The notes under the pieces are model-generated. The model was not told where the DNA came from. It searched no databases and was given only the letters and a program-made list of their open reading frames with translations. The translations under genes were made by a program, and so were the position numbers. Positions 34,697 to 44,199 of a stretch of 64,000 nucleotides of DNA are shown in pieces. Position 1 is the first letter of the stretch; every line of letters starts with the position of its first letter. This DNA is from JBJXHC01 sp046160825 (lineage in GTDB: Bacteria; Bacteroidota; Ignavibacteria; UBA10030; UBA6906), in assembly GCA_046160825.1 (NCBI GenBank), contig JBJXHC010000037.1, forward strand, positions 1 to 64,000. The letters run 5' to 3'.

Positions 34697-35956
34697 TTAG
34701 AGACGTGATTCCCAGTAGATATCGTTTTTGAGTTCAGCCAACCAAGCCTGGTATTCCTTGTTACGCTTGTAGTTTTTTGCAATCTCTTCGATGCGACGAT
34801 AGTCCTGCTCCAATGAAGGGGTATGTGCGGGAGTGCGTTTCTTCATCAACACGATATGATAACCGTTGGCTCCGGCAACCTTCAACGGAACAGGTTCGGA
34901 GATTTCAGCATCCTTCAAAGGCACTACCGTGGGATAGAAACTCTTTTCGATCTGTTCCAGCTCGGCAGTTCCGAGACTCCCACCGATGGCAGCGGTCTCC
35001 TTATCCTCGGAGTATTTCTTTGCCAGCCCGGCGAAGTCCTCGCCGGCGAGTGTGCGGTCACGGAGACTTTTCAGCAGTGCAATGGTCGAATCTTCATCGG
35101 CTTGAGACCGTTCAACCCGCATCAGGATGTGTCGCGCTCGTACCGATTCACCGCGACGCTCGAGCAACTCGATGATGTGCATGCCGTATTTGGTTTCGAC
35201 GACGCCGGACATTTGTCCTTCGCCGAGCGAAAATACGACGCTTTCAAACTCCGGCACAAAAAGTCCGCGGCGAACAAATCCAAGATCGCCCGCCTGTGCT
35301 GCGGAACCGGGATCCTGGGAGTGACGCCCTGCAAGCCCGGCGAAGTCTTCGCCGGCTTTGATTGAATCGAGGACGGTCTGGAGTTTCGCCCGTGCGGCGG
35401 CTTTCGCTTCAGGGCTTGGTTTCGGCTCAATGTAAATGTGTGCCAGTTCCACTTCTTCGGGGATACCACCAAGGCTATCCTTGTAGGTTGCAAAGAACTC
35501 ATCCACCTCACGGCGCGTGATCTGTGTTGTGCCGAACTGTTGCTGTTGCAGTTTGTTGGCCAGGATGCTCTTGCGCATTTCATCGCGGAACTCACGCTTG
35601 ATCCTGCTGATCGGCATATTGTACAGTTCTTCCAGCTTTGCCTCGGACCCCACCTGCTGGATCCGCTGTTGGATAGTGTTTTCGAGTTGCTGCTGCACCT
35701 CTTCATCACTCACGGTGATGCTGTCTTCAATCGCCTTGGCGACGATGAGTTTCTCGTTGATCATGGATCGCAGTACCTGTTCCTTCAAACCCGGGGTCGC
35801 GGGATCCTGCCGGTTGTTGAACACGAGGAATTGGACTTGTGCGTTCAACTCCGACTCGAGAATGATATCGTCATCAACGACGGCAATGACCCGGTCGAGC
35901 GTCTGCGCATTCGCTACACCAAAAAGAAACAGTGCGCCGATCATAATTCTATTCAT
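34697..35956 (-). CDS. SurA-like periplasmic peptidyl-prolyl isomerase
   Basis: A 419-residue exported foldase. The signal peptide (NRIMIGALFLFGVANAQ) precedes a SurA N-terminal chaperone domain (RVIAVVDDDIILESELNAQV near 22-41). Two parvulin domains follow (from about 169, VELAHIYIEPKPS; from about 272, RARHILMRVERS), each with the GGDLG or GGSLG and YGMHII or NGYHIV motifs. The ATG at 35956 has GGAAG upstream; an ATG at 35968 is also possible. It should help fold outer-membrane proteins. It is the third of three foldase genes in a row. Confidence 0.87.
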   Translation of the reverse strand: MNRIMIGALFLFGVANAQTLDRVIAVVDDDIILESELNAQVQFLVFNNRQDPATPGLKEQVLRSMINEKLIVAKAIEDSITVSDEEVQQQLENTIQQRIQQVGSEAKLEELYNMPISRIKREFRDEMRKSILANKLQQQQFGTTQITRREVDEFFATYKDSLGGIPEEVELAHIYIEPKPSPEAKAAARAKLQTVLDSIKAGEDFAGLAGRHSQDPGSAAQAGDLGFVRRGLFVPEFESVVFSLGEGQMSGVVETKYGMHIIELLERRGESVRARHILMRVERSQADEDSTIALLKSLRDRTLAGEDFAGLAKKYSEDKETAAIGGSLGTAELEQIEKSFYPTVVPLKDAEISEPVPLKVAGANGYHIVLMKKRTPAHTPSLEQDYRRIEEIAKNYKRNKEYQAWLAELKNDIYWESRL

Positions 35957-36836
35957 GTATGCTTCCATCGTTGTGTGTGGTCACGGAGTCTTCGGGCACG
36001 GAACGAACCTCCACCGGCTGTTCCTTGCGAAGTTGCTCCAGCAGTTGTTCATAGCGTAGCCGTCGTTGCTCAATCAACAATCTGTCCCGGATTTCGTTCC
36101 GGATATAGTCGAGGTCGGGCATTTCCCCCTTTTGTTTGAGACCATGGAGAACAAGCACGTGATACCCGGTATCGGTTTTGAGGACGAATGAGACGTCACC
36201 CGCCGTTAAATTCCGCGCGAGCTTCCAAAGTTCCTCGGGATAGAGTGTTGATCGGGCGAAGTATTGACGTGTTGCCACCTGGAGAAGTTGCGTATTCTGG
36301 AGGGAGTCTTGTTGAACCGCAAGGAGTGCGTCCGGCCAGGAGACACCACGGAGGAGGTTTGAACGGAATGCGTTTGCCACGTCCCGGTCAACAAAGAACG
36401 CGTAACTGGCGCTGACAACATCTTCCCTGAGAAGAAAAGCCGGACCCCCCGCAGCATAGACCGTGGCAATGATGTCCTCGCTTACCGAGGAGGTGTCCGC
36501 TGAGTATACATCGTCCTGAAGAAGGGCCTCAATGGCAAGACGTCGCCGGATGCTTTCTATCTGTTGCCGCAGGTTTTCAGAGTCGGCCAGGCCCCGGCGC
36601 GCAGCCTCCTGATACAGCATTTCGGAGGTGATCCACTCATTGATGAAGTCCTGTGTCCGCAGGTGCTTATTGCCGATGGAATCTCGCAACGCGTCAATAG
36701 CATTCTGCGTAAGGACCGCTGTTCCCACACGGGCAACGTAGTCACGCGACTCGGGCTCCTTGGAGCATCCGGTTATGAACGCGAAGAGGAGTATGACGAC
36801 AGAGCATCGGATAATGTCAGTATGTTGTCGGAGCAA
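35949..36836 (-). CDS. peptidyl-prolyl isomerase-like lipoprotein
   Basis: A 295-residue protein with a lipoprotein signal (VVILLFAFITGCS, Cys24). An N-terminal helical chaperone part (IDALRDSIGNKHLRTQDFIN, EMLYQEAARRGL) precedes a weak parvulin-like domain near 135-235 (LTAGDVSFVLKTDTGYHVLV) lacking several usual residues. A basic coiled-coil ends it (RLLIEQRRLRYEQLLEQLRK). It begins with TTG and overlaps the upstream foldase gene by 20 bases and the next by up to 20, so the three are translated together. It may be a chaperone with little isomerase activity. Confidence 0.75.
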   Translation of the reverse strand: MLRQHTDIIRCSVVILLFAFITGCSKEPESRDYVARVGTAVLTQNAIDALRDSIGNKHLRTQDFINEWITSEMLYQEAARRGLADSENLRQQIESIRRRLAIEALLQDDVYSADTSSVSEDIIATVYAAGGPAFLLREDVVSASYAFFVDRDVANAFRSNLLRGVSWPDALLAVQQDSLQNTQLLQVATRQYFARSTLYPEELWKLARNLTAGDVSFVLKTDTGYHVLVLHGLKQKGEMPDLDYIRNEIRDRLLIEQRRLRYEQLLEQLRKEQPVEVRSVPEDSVTTHNDGSIHE

Positions 36837-39174
36837 ACGCGTTCTTGAGAGCCTCCTTGTACTCCACCACCGGATACATCTTCTTCAGCCCATCAAGCCA
36901 TTCCCTCTCAAGGCGTTTTGATTCGTACTCCTGAAATGCGCTTGAGACTTCTGTGCCCGCTTCCTCAAATGTTTTTGTGCGCGCGGGATCCTTCTTATTC
37001 AAACGGACAATGAACCATGAGTTCTGGTATTGGAGAGGGAGCGAATACTCCCCGCTGGCGAGAGAATCGGCGCGCTGCGATCGTTCATCGGATGCCGCTG
37101 GAAGGATCGCATGACCGATAGGCCCGACGAGAGGCCGTCTTCCGATCAATTCAACTTCGACGCGTGCGTACAACGCCGTGATTGCGCTGTCAGATGTTCC
37201 GCGCGTGGGTACGCGTGTAAGAGTCGTGACGCGGCCGTCAGCAATCCCAAGGTTCTTCACAAGATGGTTCTTTGCGGCTTCGAGACGCCGTACTGCAACA
37301 CGTTCCCGCGTCCCTTTCCTTCCGAGCGTGTCGTGGTGTGCGACCAGGGTTAATTTCAATCCCGGTTCGGCGATGAGCGCCTTTGCCACAGCGGCAAGCA
37401 CTTTCTTTGATTGAGGCGAAAGAGCTGTCGAAGTCCCCTTGAAGAGCATCTGGTAATTCTTCGGCTGACTCATACGCACGGAGTCCTCCGCGACCAGCTT
37501 CTCAAAAGTCTCTCCCCGCATAAGTCGTTCGCGCAACGCAATGCCGCTCGAATCGGTTTCGACCCTCAACGTGCTGAAATCCACCCGATCAGGGAACCGG
37601 AACCTCTCATTGTTTGCCTCATAGTACATACGCAACGCTGAATCCGAAACCGCGACACTGTTCCAGACACGGTCCTGCTCGATTTGGTACAAGAGGATTC
37701 CCTCCGTGTATTCCTTCATAATGGAAGCGAACTCCGGGTGCTCGCGCTCAATGGTCTCGGACTTGACTTCGTAGACAAGTTGCTCGCCGATTTTTTCCAC
37801 GGTAGCGTGGATGGAGGCGGCGCGTAACGGGATGCTCGTCATATCCGGGCGATTCTTGATAATTGCCACCACACTGTCGACAGAGACTGTCCGAGTATTG
37901 AACTTGAACATCGTTGCGCGTCCGAGTTCGGGGGGTATCGTTGCAAACCAGGCGGTATCGCGGGTCGAAGCATTGGTATCAACCGAAGTGATGAACGATG
38001 AGACGGTGGAGTTGTCGACAGTATAACCCGTTTCCTGTTTCAGGCGGTCAAGGTATTTTTTATAATCATCCTGAAACCCCACCTGCTGGTATGCCTGTCG
38101 GACTTCGGCCTGTGCCTCTTCAAATGGCTTCGGTGGTTTTGTGTCGATGCATTTGATGAGGTGGTATCCGTAAATGGTTCGAACGATGTCGGAAACCTGA
38201 CCAGCTTTCATCTCCACGGCGACCTCATCGAACGACTGTACCCAGCGCCGGCGCGAAAACCACCCAAGATCTCCGCCGCGCGGTGCCGATCCGGGATCCT
38301 CCGAATTGCGTTGCGCGAGTTCCGCGAAATCAACTCCCGTCTTGATACTGTCCTGGATCAATTTGATTTTTGCGTAGGCGGCAAGCGTGTCTTCCGGTGT
38401 TGGATCCTGTTTCTCGAACCGTACCATGATATGACTGCACTGCACTTCTCCCGGCGCGGGCTTCCGCTGTACGACTTTGATGATGTGTAACCCAAACTGT
38501 GAGCGGACCGGAGCGGAAGAGGTTTCACCAACCTTCATCGCGTATGCCGCATCTTCGAACGTACCCACCATCTGACCACCGGTAAAGAAATAGAGATCGC
38601 CTCTGTTTTGTTTTGCAGACGGGTCTTGTGAATGCTCCACGGCAAGACTATCAAAGGCCGCGCCGGCCTTGATCATCGCGATAATTTCATTCGCCTTCTT
38701 ATATGCAGCAGCAGAATCATCCGCAGAAGCCTCCGGGGTGAGTGTAATCAGAATATGGCTTGCACGGATCTCATCACGGCGGCGGTCAAACATCTTCTTC
38801 ACGCCTGGAGCGGTAACTTCCCGGTCGGTGAGATACGATGCAGCGAGGCTTCCTTTATACTGCTTCACCTCATTGATTGCCTCAGGGGTTTTATCGAGTC
38901 CGAGTCTGTATGCATCAGCCAGCTTCAAACGGAAGTTGGTCATCAGTCCGAGAAACTTCTCGCGTTCCTCCATGGTCGAAGCCGCGGCCTGCTCACGACT
39001 ACCGTTGCTCTTGATATACAGGTTTTCATACTCCGCAAGAGTGATTGGCGTTTCCCCGACTTTGGCAACAAGGGTGTCGCCGGCCTTTGGTGTACAGCCG
39101 GATATGAGAAGTAGCAGGAGAGAACTCAAGGTCAATACACACGTCGCCGTTGGTTTTGGATAGGATGTAACCAT
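36817..39174 (-). CDS. lipoprotein with two parvulin domains and an OmpA-like domain
   Basis: A 785-residue protein. The ATG at 39174 is chosen because it opens a clean lipoprotein signal (LTLSSLLLLLISGCTP). A SurA-like start (VAKVGETPITLAEYENLYIK) leads to parvulin domains at about 131-230 (RASHILITLTPE, FGLHIIKV) and 238-345 (CSHIMVRFEKQ, GGDLGWF, YGYHLIK). A long helical part follows. At about 580-655 lies an OmpA C-like peptidoglycan-binding segment (LSPQSKKVLAAVAKAL, RERVAVRRLEAAKNHLV). Foldase and wall-binding modules in one chain could anchor the chaperone at the cell wall. That role is inference. Confidence 0.8.
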   Translation of the reverse strand: MVTSYPKPTATCVLTLSSLLLLLISGCTPKAGDTLVAKVGETPITLAEYENLYIKSNGSREQAAASTMEEREKFLGLMTNFRLKLADAYRLGLDKTPEAINEVKQYKGSLAASYLTDREVTAPGVKKMFDRRRDEIRASHILITLTPEASADDSAAAYKKANEIIAMIKAGAAFDSLAVEHSQDPSAKQNRGDLYFFTGGQMVGTFEDAAYAMKVGETSSAPVRSQFGLHIIKVVQRKPAPGEVQCSHIMVRFEKQDPTPEDTLAAYAKIKLIQDSIKTGVDFAELAQRNSEDPGSAPRGGDLGWFSRRRWVQSFDEVAVEMKAGQVSDIVRTIYGYHLIKCIDTKPPKPFEEAQAEVRQAYQQVGFQDDYKKYLDRLKQETGYTVDNSTVSSFITSVDTNASTRDTAWFATIPPELGRATMFKFNTRTVSVDSVVAIIKNRPDMTSIPLRAASIHATVEKIGEQLVYEVKSETIEREHPEFASIMKEYTEGILLYQIEQDRVWNSVAVSDSALRMYYEANNERFRFPDRVDFSTLRVETDSSGIALRERLMRGETFEKLVAEDSVRMSQPKNYQMLFKGTSTALSPQSKKVLAAVAKALIAEPGLKLTLVAHHDTLGRKGTRERVAVRRLEAAKNHLVKNLGIADGRVTTLTRVPTRGTSDSAITALYARVEVELIGRRPLVGPIGHAILPAASDERSQRADSLASGEYSLPLQYQNSWFIVRLNKKDPARTKTFEEAGTEVSSAFQEYESKRLEREWLDGLKKMYPVVEYKEALKNAFAPTTY

Positions 39175-39344
39175 GCCGCTTACACTCCAATATTGGTGAT
39201 ACAGACAGGAATTTCGAGGTTTTTGGTGAGTAAGTGTAACCAAAAGGCGGTTGATAATCAAGGAGTTACGAGGTGGTAAGTGTCGGCGAACAATGCCCGC
39301 CTATCCGCTGGTGACTGGTCGAACAATACGGTCCCGGTTGTCCA

Positions 39345-40556
39345 TCAAATGCGTCCCAGCGCAGCCGCGAAATCCCGTTTCAGATCGTCGATATCCTCCA
39401 CGCCAACAGAGATACGAATCATTCCGGGTGTTACGCCATGACTTTCCAATTCCCTCTTTGTCATATTGATGTGTGAGGAATACACCGGTATGCTGACGAG
39501 CGTTTCGACGCTGCCGAGTGACATGGCATTTACGGCGACCTTCAGCGAATCGGACACCTTCACAGCCGAACGCACACCGCCCTTTACCTCGATTGTCACC
39601 ACACCGCCGAAACCCTCCATTTGTTGCCGCGCGATTTTGTGTTGAGGATGAGAGGGAAGCCCCGGGTAAATCGCCCGTTTAATCTTGCGGTGTCTTTGGA
39701 GGAAACGCGCAAGCGCCAATGCGTTCTCGTTCTGGCGTTGGACGCGCAGGTCGAACGTCTTCAGGCTGCGCAGGAGTAACCAGGCAGCGAACGGGTCCGC
39801 CGCGCCTCCGAAGTACTTGAGTTGAGCGTGTACTCCTTTGACAAACTTCTTCGTTCCGACAACAACGCCTGCGAGAATATCACTGTGACCACCAAGATAC
39901 TTGGTGCCGCTTTCGAGAACGACGTCCACGCCGAGTGACAATGGATCCTGGTTCAGGATTGTGGCGAATGTATTATCGCACATGATGATAATCTTCGTTC
40001 CGAGCCGCGTTTCTGCGCGGCGTGTTTCCTTCACGAGCGCCTTGATGTCGACAATACCCAGTGTCGGGTTGGTGGGCGTTTCGAAATACACAATTCTGGT
40101 GCGCGGCGTTGCCAACGCGCCAATCGACCGCAGAGCGTCCGGATGAACGTAGCTGACGTCAATACCGTGGTCAGGAAGGATGTCGCGAAAGAACCGGTAC
40201 GTTCCCCCGTATAACCCCGGCGTGCTGATGATATGGTCGCCCGACTTTGCTGCCGAAAAAATTGCCGTCGTAATTGCCGCCATGCCGGAGGAGAAGAGCA
40301 GAGCGCTCTCTGCGTTCATCATCAATGCAATACGCTCTTGTGCCTCGCGAACGGTCGGGTTGTGGTAACGGGAATAGACGTATATATTTGGATCTCCCTT
40401 CGCGTACCGGATCGCGTCACCAGAGTTTGCAAAACGATATGTCGATGTCTGTACCAGCGGGGGTGCAACGGGCCCCTGATACGCGTACGTGGACACGCCG
40501 TGAATAGCCTTTGTTGACACAGCCATTGAGCCGGGAGAGTTTTTTTTGCGCGCCAT
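39345..40556 (-). CDS. PLP-dependent Cys/Met metabolism enzyme
   Basis: A 403-residue fold-type I enzyme of the cystathionine synthase/lyase and methionine gamma-lyase group. Visible are YSRYHNPTVREAQERIA near 60, LFSSGMAAITTAI, the PLP-binding lysine in ESGTKYLGGHSDILAG, and SLGSVETLVSIPVYSSH near 352 with the C-terminal GMIRISVGVEDIDDL. Family members cannot be told apart safely by eye: it could be cystathionine gamma-synthase, gamma-lyase or methionine gamma-lyase. It acts in the cytoplasm on sulfur amino acids. It is followed on the minus strand by nothing related and preceded by panE. Confidence 0.87.
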   Translation of the reverse strand: MARKKNSPGSMAVSTKAIHGVSTYAYQGPVAPPLVQTSTYRFANSGDAIRYAKGDPNIYVYSRYHNPTVREAQERIALMMNAESALLFSSGMAAITTAIFSAAKSGDHIISTPGLYGGTYRFFRDILPDHGIDVSYVHPDALRSIGALATPRTRIVYFETPTNPTLGIVDIKALVKETRRAETRLGTKIIIMCDNTFATILNQDPLSLGVDVVLESGTKYLGGHSDILAGVVVGTKKFVKGVHAQLKYFGGAADPFAAWLLLRSLKTFDLRVQRQNENALALARFLQRHRKIKRAIYPGLPSHPQHKIARQQMEGFGGVVTIEVKGGVRSAVKVSDSLKVAVNAMSLGSVETLVSIPVYSSHINMTKRELESHGVTPGMIRISVGVEDIDDLKRDFAAALGRI

Positions 40557-40561
40557 ACTTT

Positions 40562-41500
40562 TTATCCTAACGCCTGTGAATGTTTGAGGTGATACGGCAA
40601 CAGTGCAGCGTACACCGTTGCGTGAATCGGAGTGGGGATATTCAACTCCATGCCGTAACGGACAATGGTTCCGGAGAATGCTTCGATTTCCAACGGCTTG
40701 TTGTGTACGAGATCGTGGTACATGGAAGAACGATTTGAATCAGGGCGCTTGACGGTATCGAACACATGATCAATGTAGTCGGGCGCTATTGCCACGCCCT
40801 TTGCCTTTGCGATTGCTTCAACTTCGCGCATGGCATCCACCAACAGTTGCCGCGTCGGTTCAACCGCGAGTATCTCACCGAGTGTCAAGCGGGTCAATGT
40901 GGTCAAACCACCGACGGCGGAGATGAAGATGAATTTCTTCCACAAGTCCGATTGGATATGCTCGCTCAGCGTCGCACTAATTCCCGCAGTCGTAAACATG
41001 GCAAGAATCTTCTTGCCGCGTGTGGCCGTTCCGGGTATCGGTGCCGCAAGAGGGCCAAAGATGATCTTCCTTGGTCCGCCGGTCTCCGAAATTTCCCCGG
41101 GTGCGGTTATGGTGGAATAAATATAAGAAACCCCGCCCCACACAATTCCCGTTGAGAGCGTCTGCCGGAGTTTCTCTTCGTTGTCGATACCATTCTGCAA
41201 ACTGATGACGATGGTGTGAGGTGAAAGCAGAGGCGAAAGCCGGCTGGCGACGGCCTCCGTATCATACGACTTCACACAGAACAACACAACATCGGCGGGT
41301 CCGATTGCCGTGTAATCGTCTGTCATTTTTCCAGGAGGCACCACGAACTCACCGTCGCTTGCGCGCACCTTCAATCCGCGGGCTTTCATGGTTTGCAAGT
41401 GTGTTCCGCGCGCAACAAACCATACATCAGCGCCACTCAGTGCAAGTTTGCCTCCAAAGTATCCCCCGACCCCTCCCGTTCCCACGACAACGAACTTCAT
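40562..41500 (-). CDS. panE: 2-dehydropantoate 2-reductase
   Basis: A 312-residue NADPH-dependent reductase that makes pantoate for coenzyme A synthesis. The N-terminal Rossmann motif GTGGVGGYFGGKLALSG, the catalytic-type lysine region in FCVKSYDTEAVA (about 73-84), VISLQNGIDNEEKL, and the helical C-terminal KFIFISAVGGLTTLTR region near 188 with EIEAFSGTIVRYG near 270 all fit PanE/ketopantoate reductase. The start overlaps the stop of the RqcH-like gene by four bases. The related CoA gene coaBC is nearby at 45131. Some family members have other substrates. Confidence 0.85.
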   Translation of the reverse strand: MKFVVVGTGGVGGYFGGKLALSGADVWFVARGTHLQTMKARGLKVRASDGEFVVPPGKMTDDYTAIGPADVVLFCVKSYDTEAVASRLSPLLSPHTIVISLQNGIDNEEKLRQTLSTGIVWGGVSYIYSTITAPGEISETGGPRKIIFGPLAAPIPGTATRGKKILAMFTTAGISATLSEHIQSDLWKKFIFISAVGGLTTLTRLTLGEILAVEPTRQLLVDAMREVEAIAKAKGVAIAPDYIDHVFDTVKRPDSNRSSMYHDLVHNKPLEIEAFSGTIVRYGMELNIPTPIHATVYAALLPYHLKHSQALG

Positions 41501-43155
41501 GTCTCTTCTCCGGGCAATGCAGGCTCTGCGAAGATCACCTTCTCGCGTTCAATAACAACCGTTCCCGGCGGCGCACCCTTGGGTTTGCGGACGTATTTTT
41601 TCTCGGTCATCGCCACAGGTACCATCTTTGCGTTTCTCATCTTACTGTAGTACGCGGCGATGGCCGCGGTTTGTTCCTTCGCTTTCTTGCTTGGTTCGCC
41701 TTTGCCTGTGCCGACCTTGAGCACAACGTGCGACCCGCTGGAACCGCGTGCATGGAACCAGAGGTCGTTCGGCTTTGCATGGCGTACGGTCAACAGGTCG
41801 TTGTTCTGACTGCTTTTGCCTGCCCAGACTTCGAAACCGCCATCCACCGTGAACACGCGGAACGGCAACTGCTCACGCTCCTTCCCCTTCACATCCAACC
41901 CGAATTCTTCAAGCTCGCCCTGATGCTCTTCCATGAATGCCTTCAGTTCTTCCTGTGTATGCAGCCCATCGAGTTTGGCGAGCAGCGTCTCTGCCGACGC
42001 GATTTTCGTACGTTGCTCTTCCAACCGTGCAACGCTCTGCTTCCGTGCAACGCGTGCGGATTTTGCCTTCTCAAAAAATCGTTGAGCGTTCTCCGTCGGT
42101 GCAAGGCGTACGTCAAGCTTGATGGTGAGTTCACCATCACCGTCACTCAAGCGGATCGAACCCTGACCTTTTGTAATTTCAGATAAGTGTGAAAGCAGGA
42201 GCTTGCCGGAACGCTCGTACTCCCCTTCACGGGGGACATTATCACTTTCCTTTTCCAGTGCGGTGACAGTCCGACGCGCCCGTTCCACCTGCGACCTCAA
42301 TGGACCGATCACGCCGCCAACGCCAACATTCAATCGTTGTGTGGCCGACTGTCGGGAAAGGAAGAAGCGAACGGCCTGGTGGAGATCATCAAACTGCTTC
42401 GGTTCGGTGTCCGGAAGATGATGGAGTGGAACGATGGACAGCGCGACAGACTGATCGTCTTTCCCGGCCTCAACGTACACAAGGGGAACGGGAGATGCAA
42501 TCTCGCGATGGAGATGAAGAAGAGAACTCTTGAGTTGTTCGATCTTCTCCGGTGGAAGTTCACCGGCCTTCTGTGAGGAGGTGATGCCGGCACGATGAAG
42601 CAGTTCCTTGATCAACGTTGGTCCCAGAGTTGGGTAAGCCGACTTGATCAGTCCTCCGATTGGTGATTGCGGATGAGATAAGATGCTCTCATCGATCAAT
42701 GTCAGGTCTGTGATGAGGGGTTCTTCCGGTTTGGGCTGATATGATTTTCCGGCATGGCGCGCAGCATCATGAAACGACGAAAGGACATTCATCTTCTCAT
42801 CAACCAGAAGAACATTGGACATCAACCCGAAAAACTGGGCATAGAGTGAACAGCCGTCATCCAGTCGAAGCCGTACCACCCGGTCGGAAGGATGGATGGT
42901 TGCGGAAAGTAATGTTGTGCCAACTACACCGGGGAGAACGTTTGCGGTATTTCTTTTGGCCCGTGCATAGTCAGGATGAAGATAGAGGGAACCGGCATGA
43001 GGCCGACACGAGAATACCAACGCGGAGGATTCCCCCTCGAACCCGATCACAAGTTCGTCTTTGTGTTGGGTAAAGACCCCGGCAATCCTCTTCCCACGTA
43101 AGCGCGAGTCAATGCCAACGGTCAGCCAGTGTAGCGTGTAGTAATTACTTAGCAT
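41497..43155 (-). CDS. rqcH: NFACT family protein, RqcH-like ribosome quality control factor
   Basis: A 552-residue protein. The ATG at 43155 is chosen because the NFACT-N domain begins there (SNYYTLHWLTVGIDSRLRGK); upstream in-frame sequence does not resemble the family. An NFACT-N domain covers about 1-270, a helix-rich middle about 290-420 (coiled-coil arm), and the NFACT-R (DUF814) domain about 430-530 with NDLWFHARGSSGSHVVLKV. RqcH binds obstructed 50S subunits and adds alanine tails to stalled nascent chains. No extra C-terminal zinc knuckle is present. The assignment is family-level; activity is untested. Confidence 0.82.
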   Translation of the reverse strand: MLSNYYTLHWLTVGIDSRLRGKRIAGVFTQHKDELVIGFEGESSALVFSCRPHAGSLYLHPDYARAKRNTANVLPGVVGTTLLSATIHPSDRVVRLRLDDGCSLYAQFFGLMSNVLLVDEKMNVLSSFHDAARHAGKSYQPKPEEPLITDLTLIDESILSHPQSPIGGLIKSAYPTLGPTLIKELLHRAGITSSQKAGELPPEKIEQLKSSLLHLHREIASPVPLVYVEAGKDDQSVALSIVPLHHLPDTEPKQFDDLHQAVRFFLSRQSATQRLNVGVGGVIGPLRSQVERARRTVTALEKESDNVPREGEYERSGKLLLSHLSEITKGQGSIRLSDGDGELTIKLDVRLAPTENAQRFFEKAKSARVARKQSVARLEEQRTKIASAETLLAKLDGLHTQEELKAFMEEHQGELEEFGLDVKGKEREQLPFRVFTVDGGFEVWAGKSSQNNDLLTVRHAKPNDLWFHARGSSGSHVVLKVGTGKGEPSKKAKEQTAAIAAYYSKMRNAKMVPVAMTEKKYVRKPKGAPPGTVVIEREKVIFAEPALPGEET

Positions 43156-43320
43156 AGGTGTTGTCAACAATATATTGAAAAGCGCCTCTTTTGCCAAAGC
43201 AGCGTCGGTTTGGTGTGGATAACTTGTTGATTCGGATGTTTGAAATCTGTGCGAAAGTTTCAATTGCAACTCCATCCCGTATTGCTTAGTTTTATGCTCC
43301 AAACCTAGCAAAGAGGATGT
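43156..43320. promoter_or_regulatory. divergent intergenic region between rqcH and yicC
   Basis: This 165-base AT-richer gap must hold promoters for both directions. A possible Bacteroidota-type promoter for yicC is TTGC at 43263 followed about 20 bases later by TAGTTTTA. GAGG just before 43321 is the ribosome site. Both motif calls are weak. Confidence 0.35.
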
Positions 43321-44199
43321 ATGATAGCCAGTATGACCGGCTATGGCCATGGCGTGGCCACCCGGAGCGGAATTACCGTCTCCGTGGAAGTCAGGAGCGT
43401 AAATAGCCGGTTTCTTGAGGTGACCACCCGTCTCCCCCGTTCGCTTTCCCTTCGCGAAAATGAGATAAAGGAAATCATCCGGAAACGCGCTTCCCGCGGG
43501 AAGGTAACACTTCTCGTCGGGGTTGAGCGGGAAACGGCCAATGATCTCGCATTGAAGATCAACGTTCCCGCCGCGAAGGCGTATTATAAATTATTGAACC
43601 AGTTGCGTAAGAGTGTGAAGCTGCGGGAGACAGTGAAGCTTGAACACCTGCTCCGCTTCTCCGAGGTTATTGAGCCACAGGAAATTGAGAACAGTGATGA
43701 CGCGGAATGGGTAATCCTTCAGCAGGCGCTGAACGAGGCGCTGAGCAACCAGACGACCATGAGGGTGCAGGAGGGCGGGGAGCTTAAAAGGGATTTCTTT
43801 CAACGTATCGCTTCCATTGAGAAGACGTTGGAAAAAATTGAAGTCCTGTCGCGTGAACAAGTCCCCAACGAACGGATCCGGTTACGTGAGAGGATCCAGC
43901 AGTTCCTCGAAAAGGAATCCATTGATGAAGGACGCCTCGAACTGGAATTGACGATGCTTGCCGATCGTCTCGACGTTACCGAAGAGTGCGTCCGATTCAG
44001 GAGTCACAACAAGTTCTTTCTTGAAGCGATGGACAACGATGAACCCGCCGGACGTAAATTGAACTTCCTTATCCAGGAAATGAATCGTGAGGCAAACACG
44101 ATAGGCTCCAAATCCAGTGCCTCGGAAATTGCGCATCTTATTGTGGGAGTGAAGGAAGAGCTGGAGAAGATCCGGGAGCAACTACAGAATATCGAGTGA
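43321..44199 (+). CDS. yicC: YicC family endoribonuclease-like protein
   Basis: A 292-residue protein with the YicC start MIASMTGYGHG and EVRSVNSRFLEV near 24, LRENEIKEIIRKRASRGKV near 44-62, and the C-terminal DUF1732 motif REANTIGSKSSASEIAHLIV near 260-279. Family members are recently described single-strand endoribonucleases acting on small RNAs. It heads the conserved order yicC-gmk-rpoZ-coaBC. Its stop overlaps the gmk start (TGATG). Confidence 0.9.
   Translation: MIASMTGYGHGVATRSGITVSVEVRSVNSRFLEVTTRLPRSLSLRENEIKEIIRKRASRGKVTLLVGVERETANDLALKINVPAAKAYYKLLNQLRKSVKLRETVKLEHLLRFSEVIEPQEIENSDDAEWVILQQALNEALSNQTTMRVQEGGELKRDFFQRIASIEKTLEKIEVLSREQVPNERIRLRERIQQFLEKESIDEGRLELELTMLADRLDVTEECVRFRSHNKFFLEAMDNDEPAGRKLNFLIQEMNREANTIGSKSSASEIAHLIVGVKEELEKIREQLQNIE

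Noticed and set aside
41221..42186. 321-residue plus-strand open frame opposite panE and rqcH
   Set aside because: The translation has no domain signal, and both minus-strand genes are well supported by family motifs.
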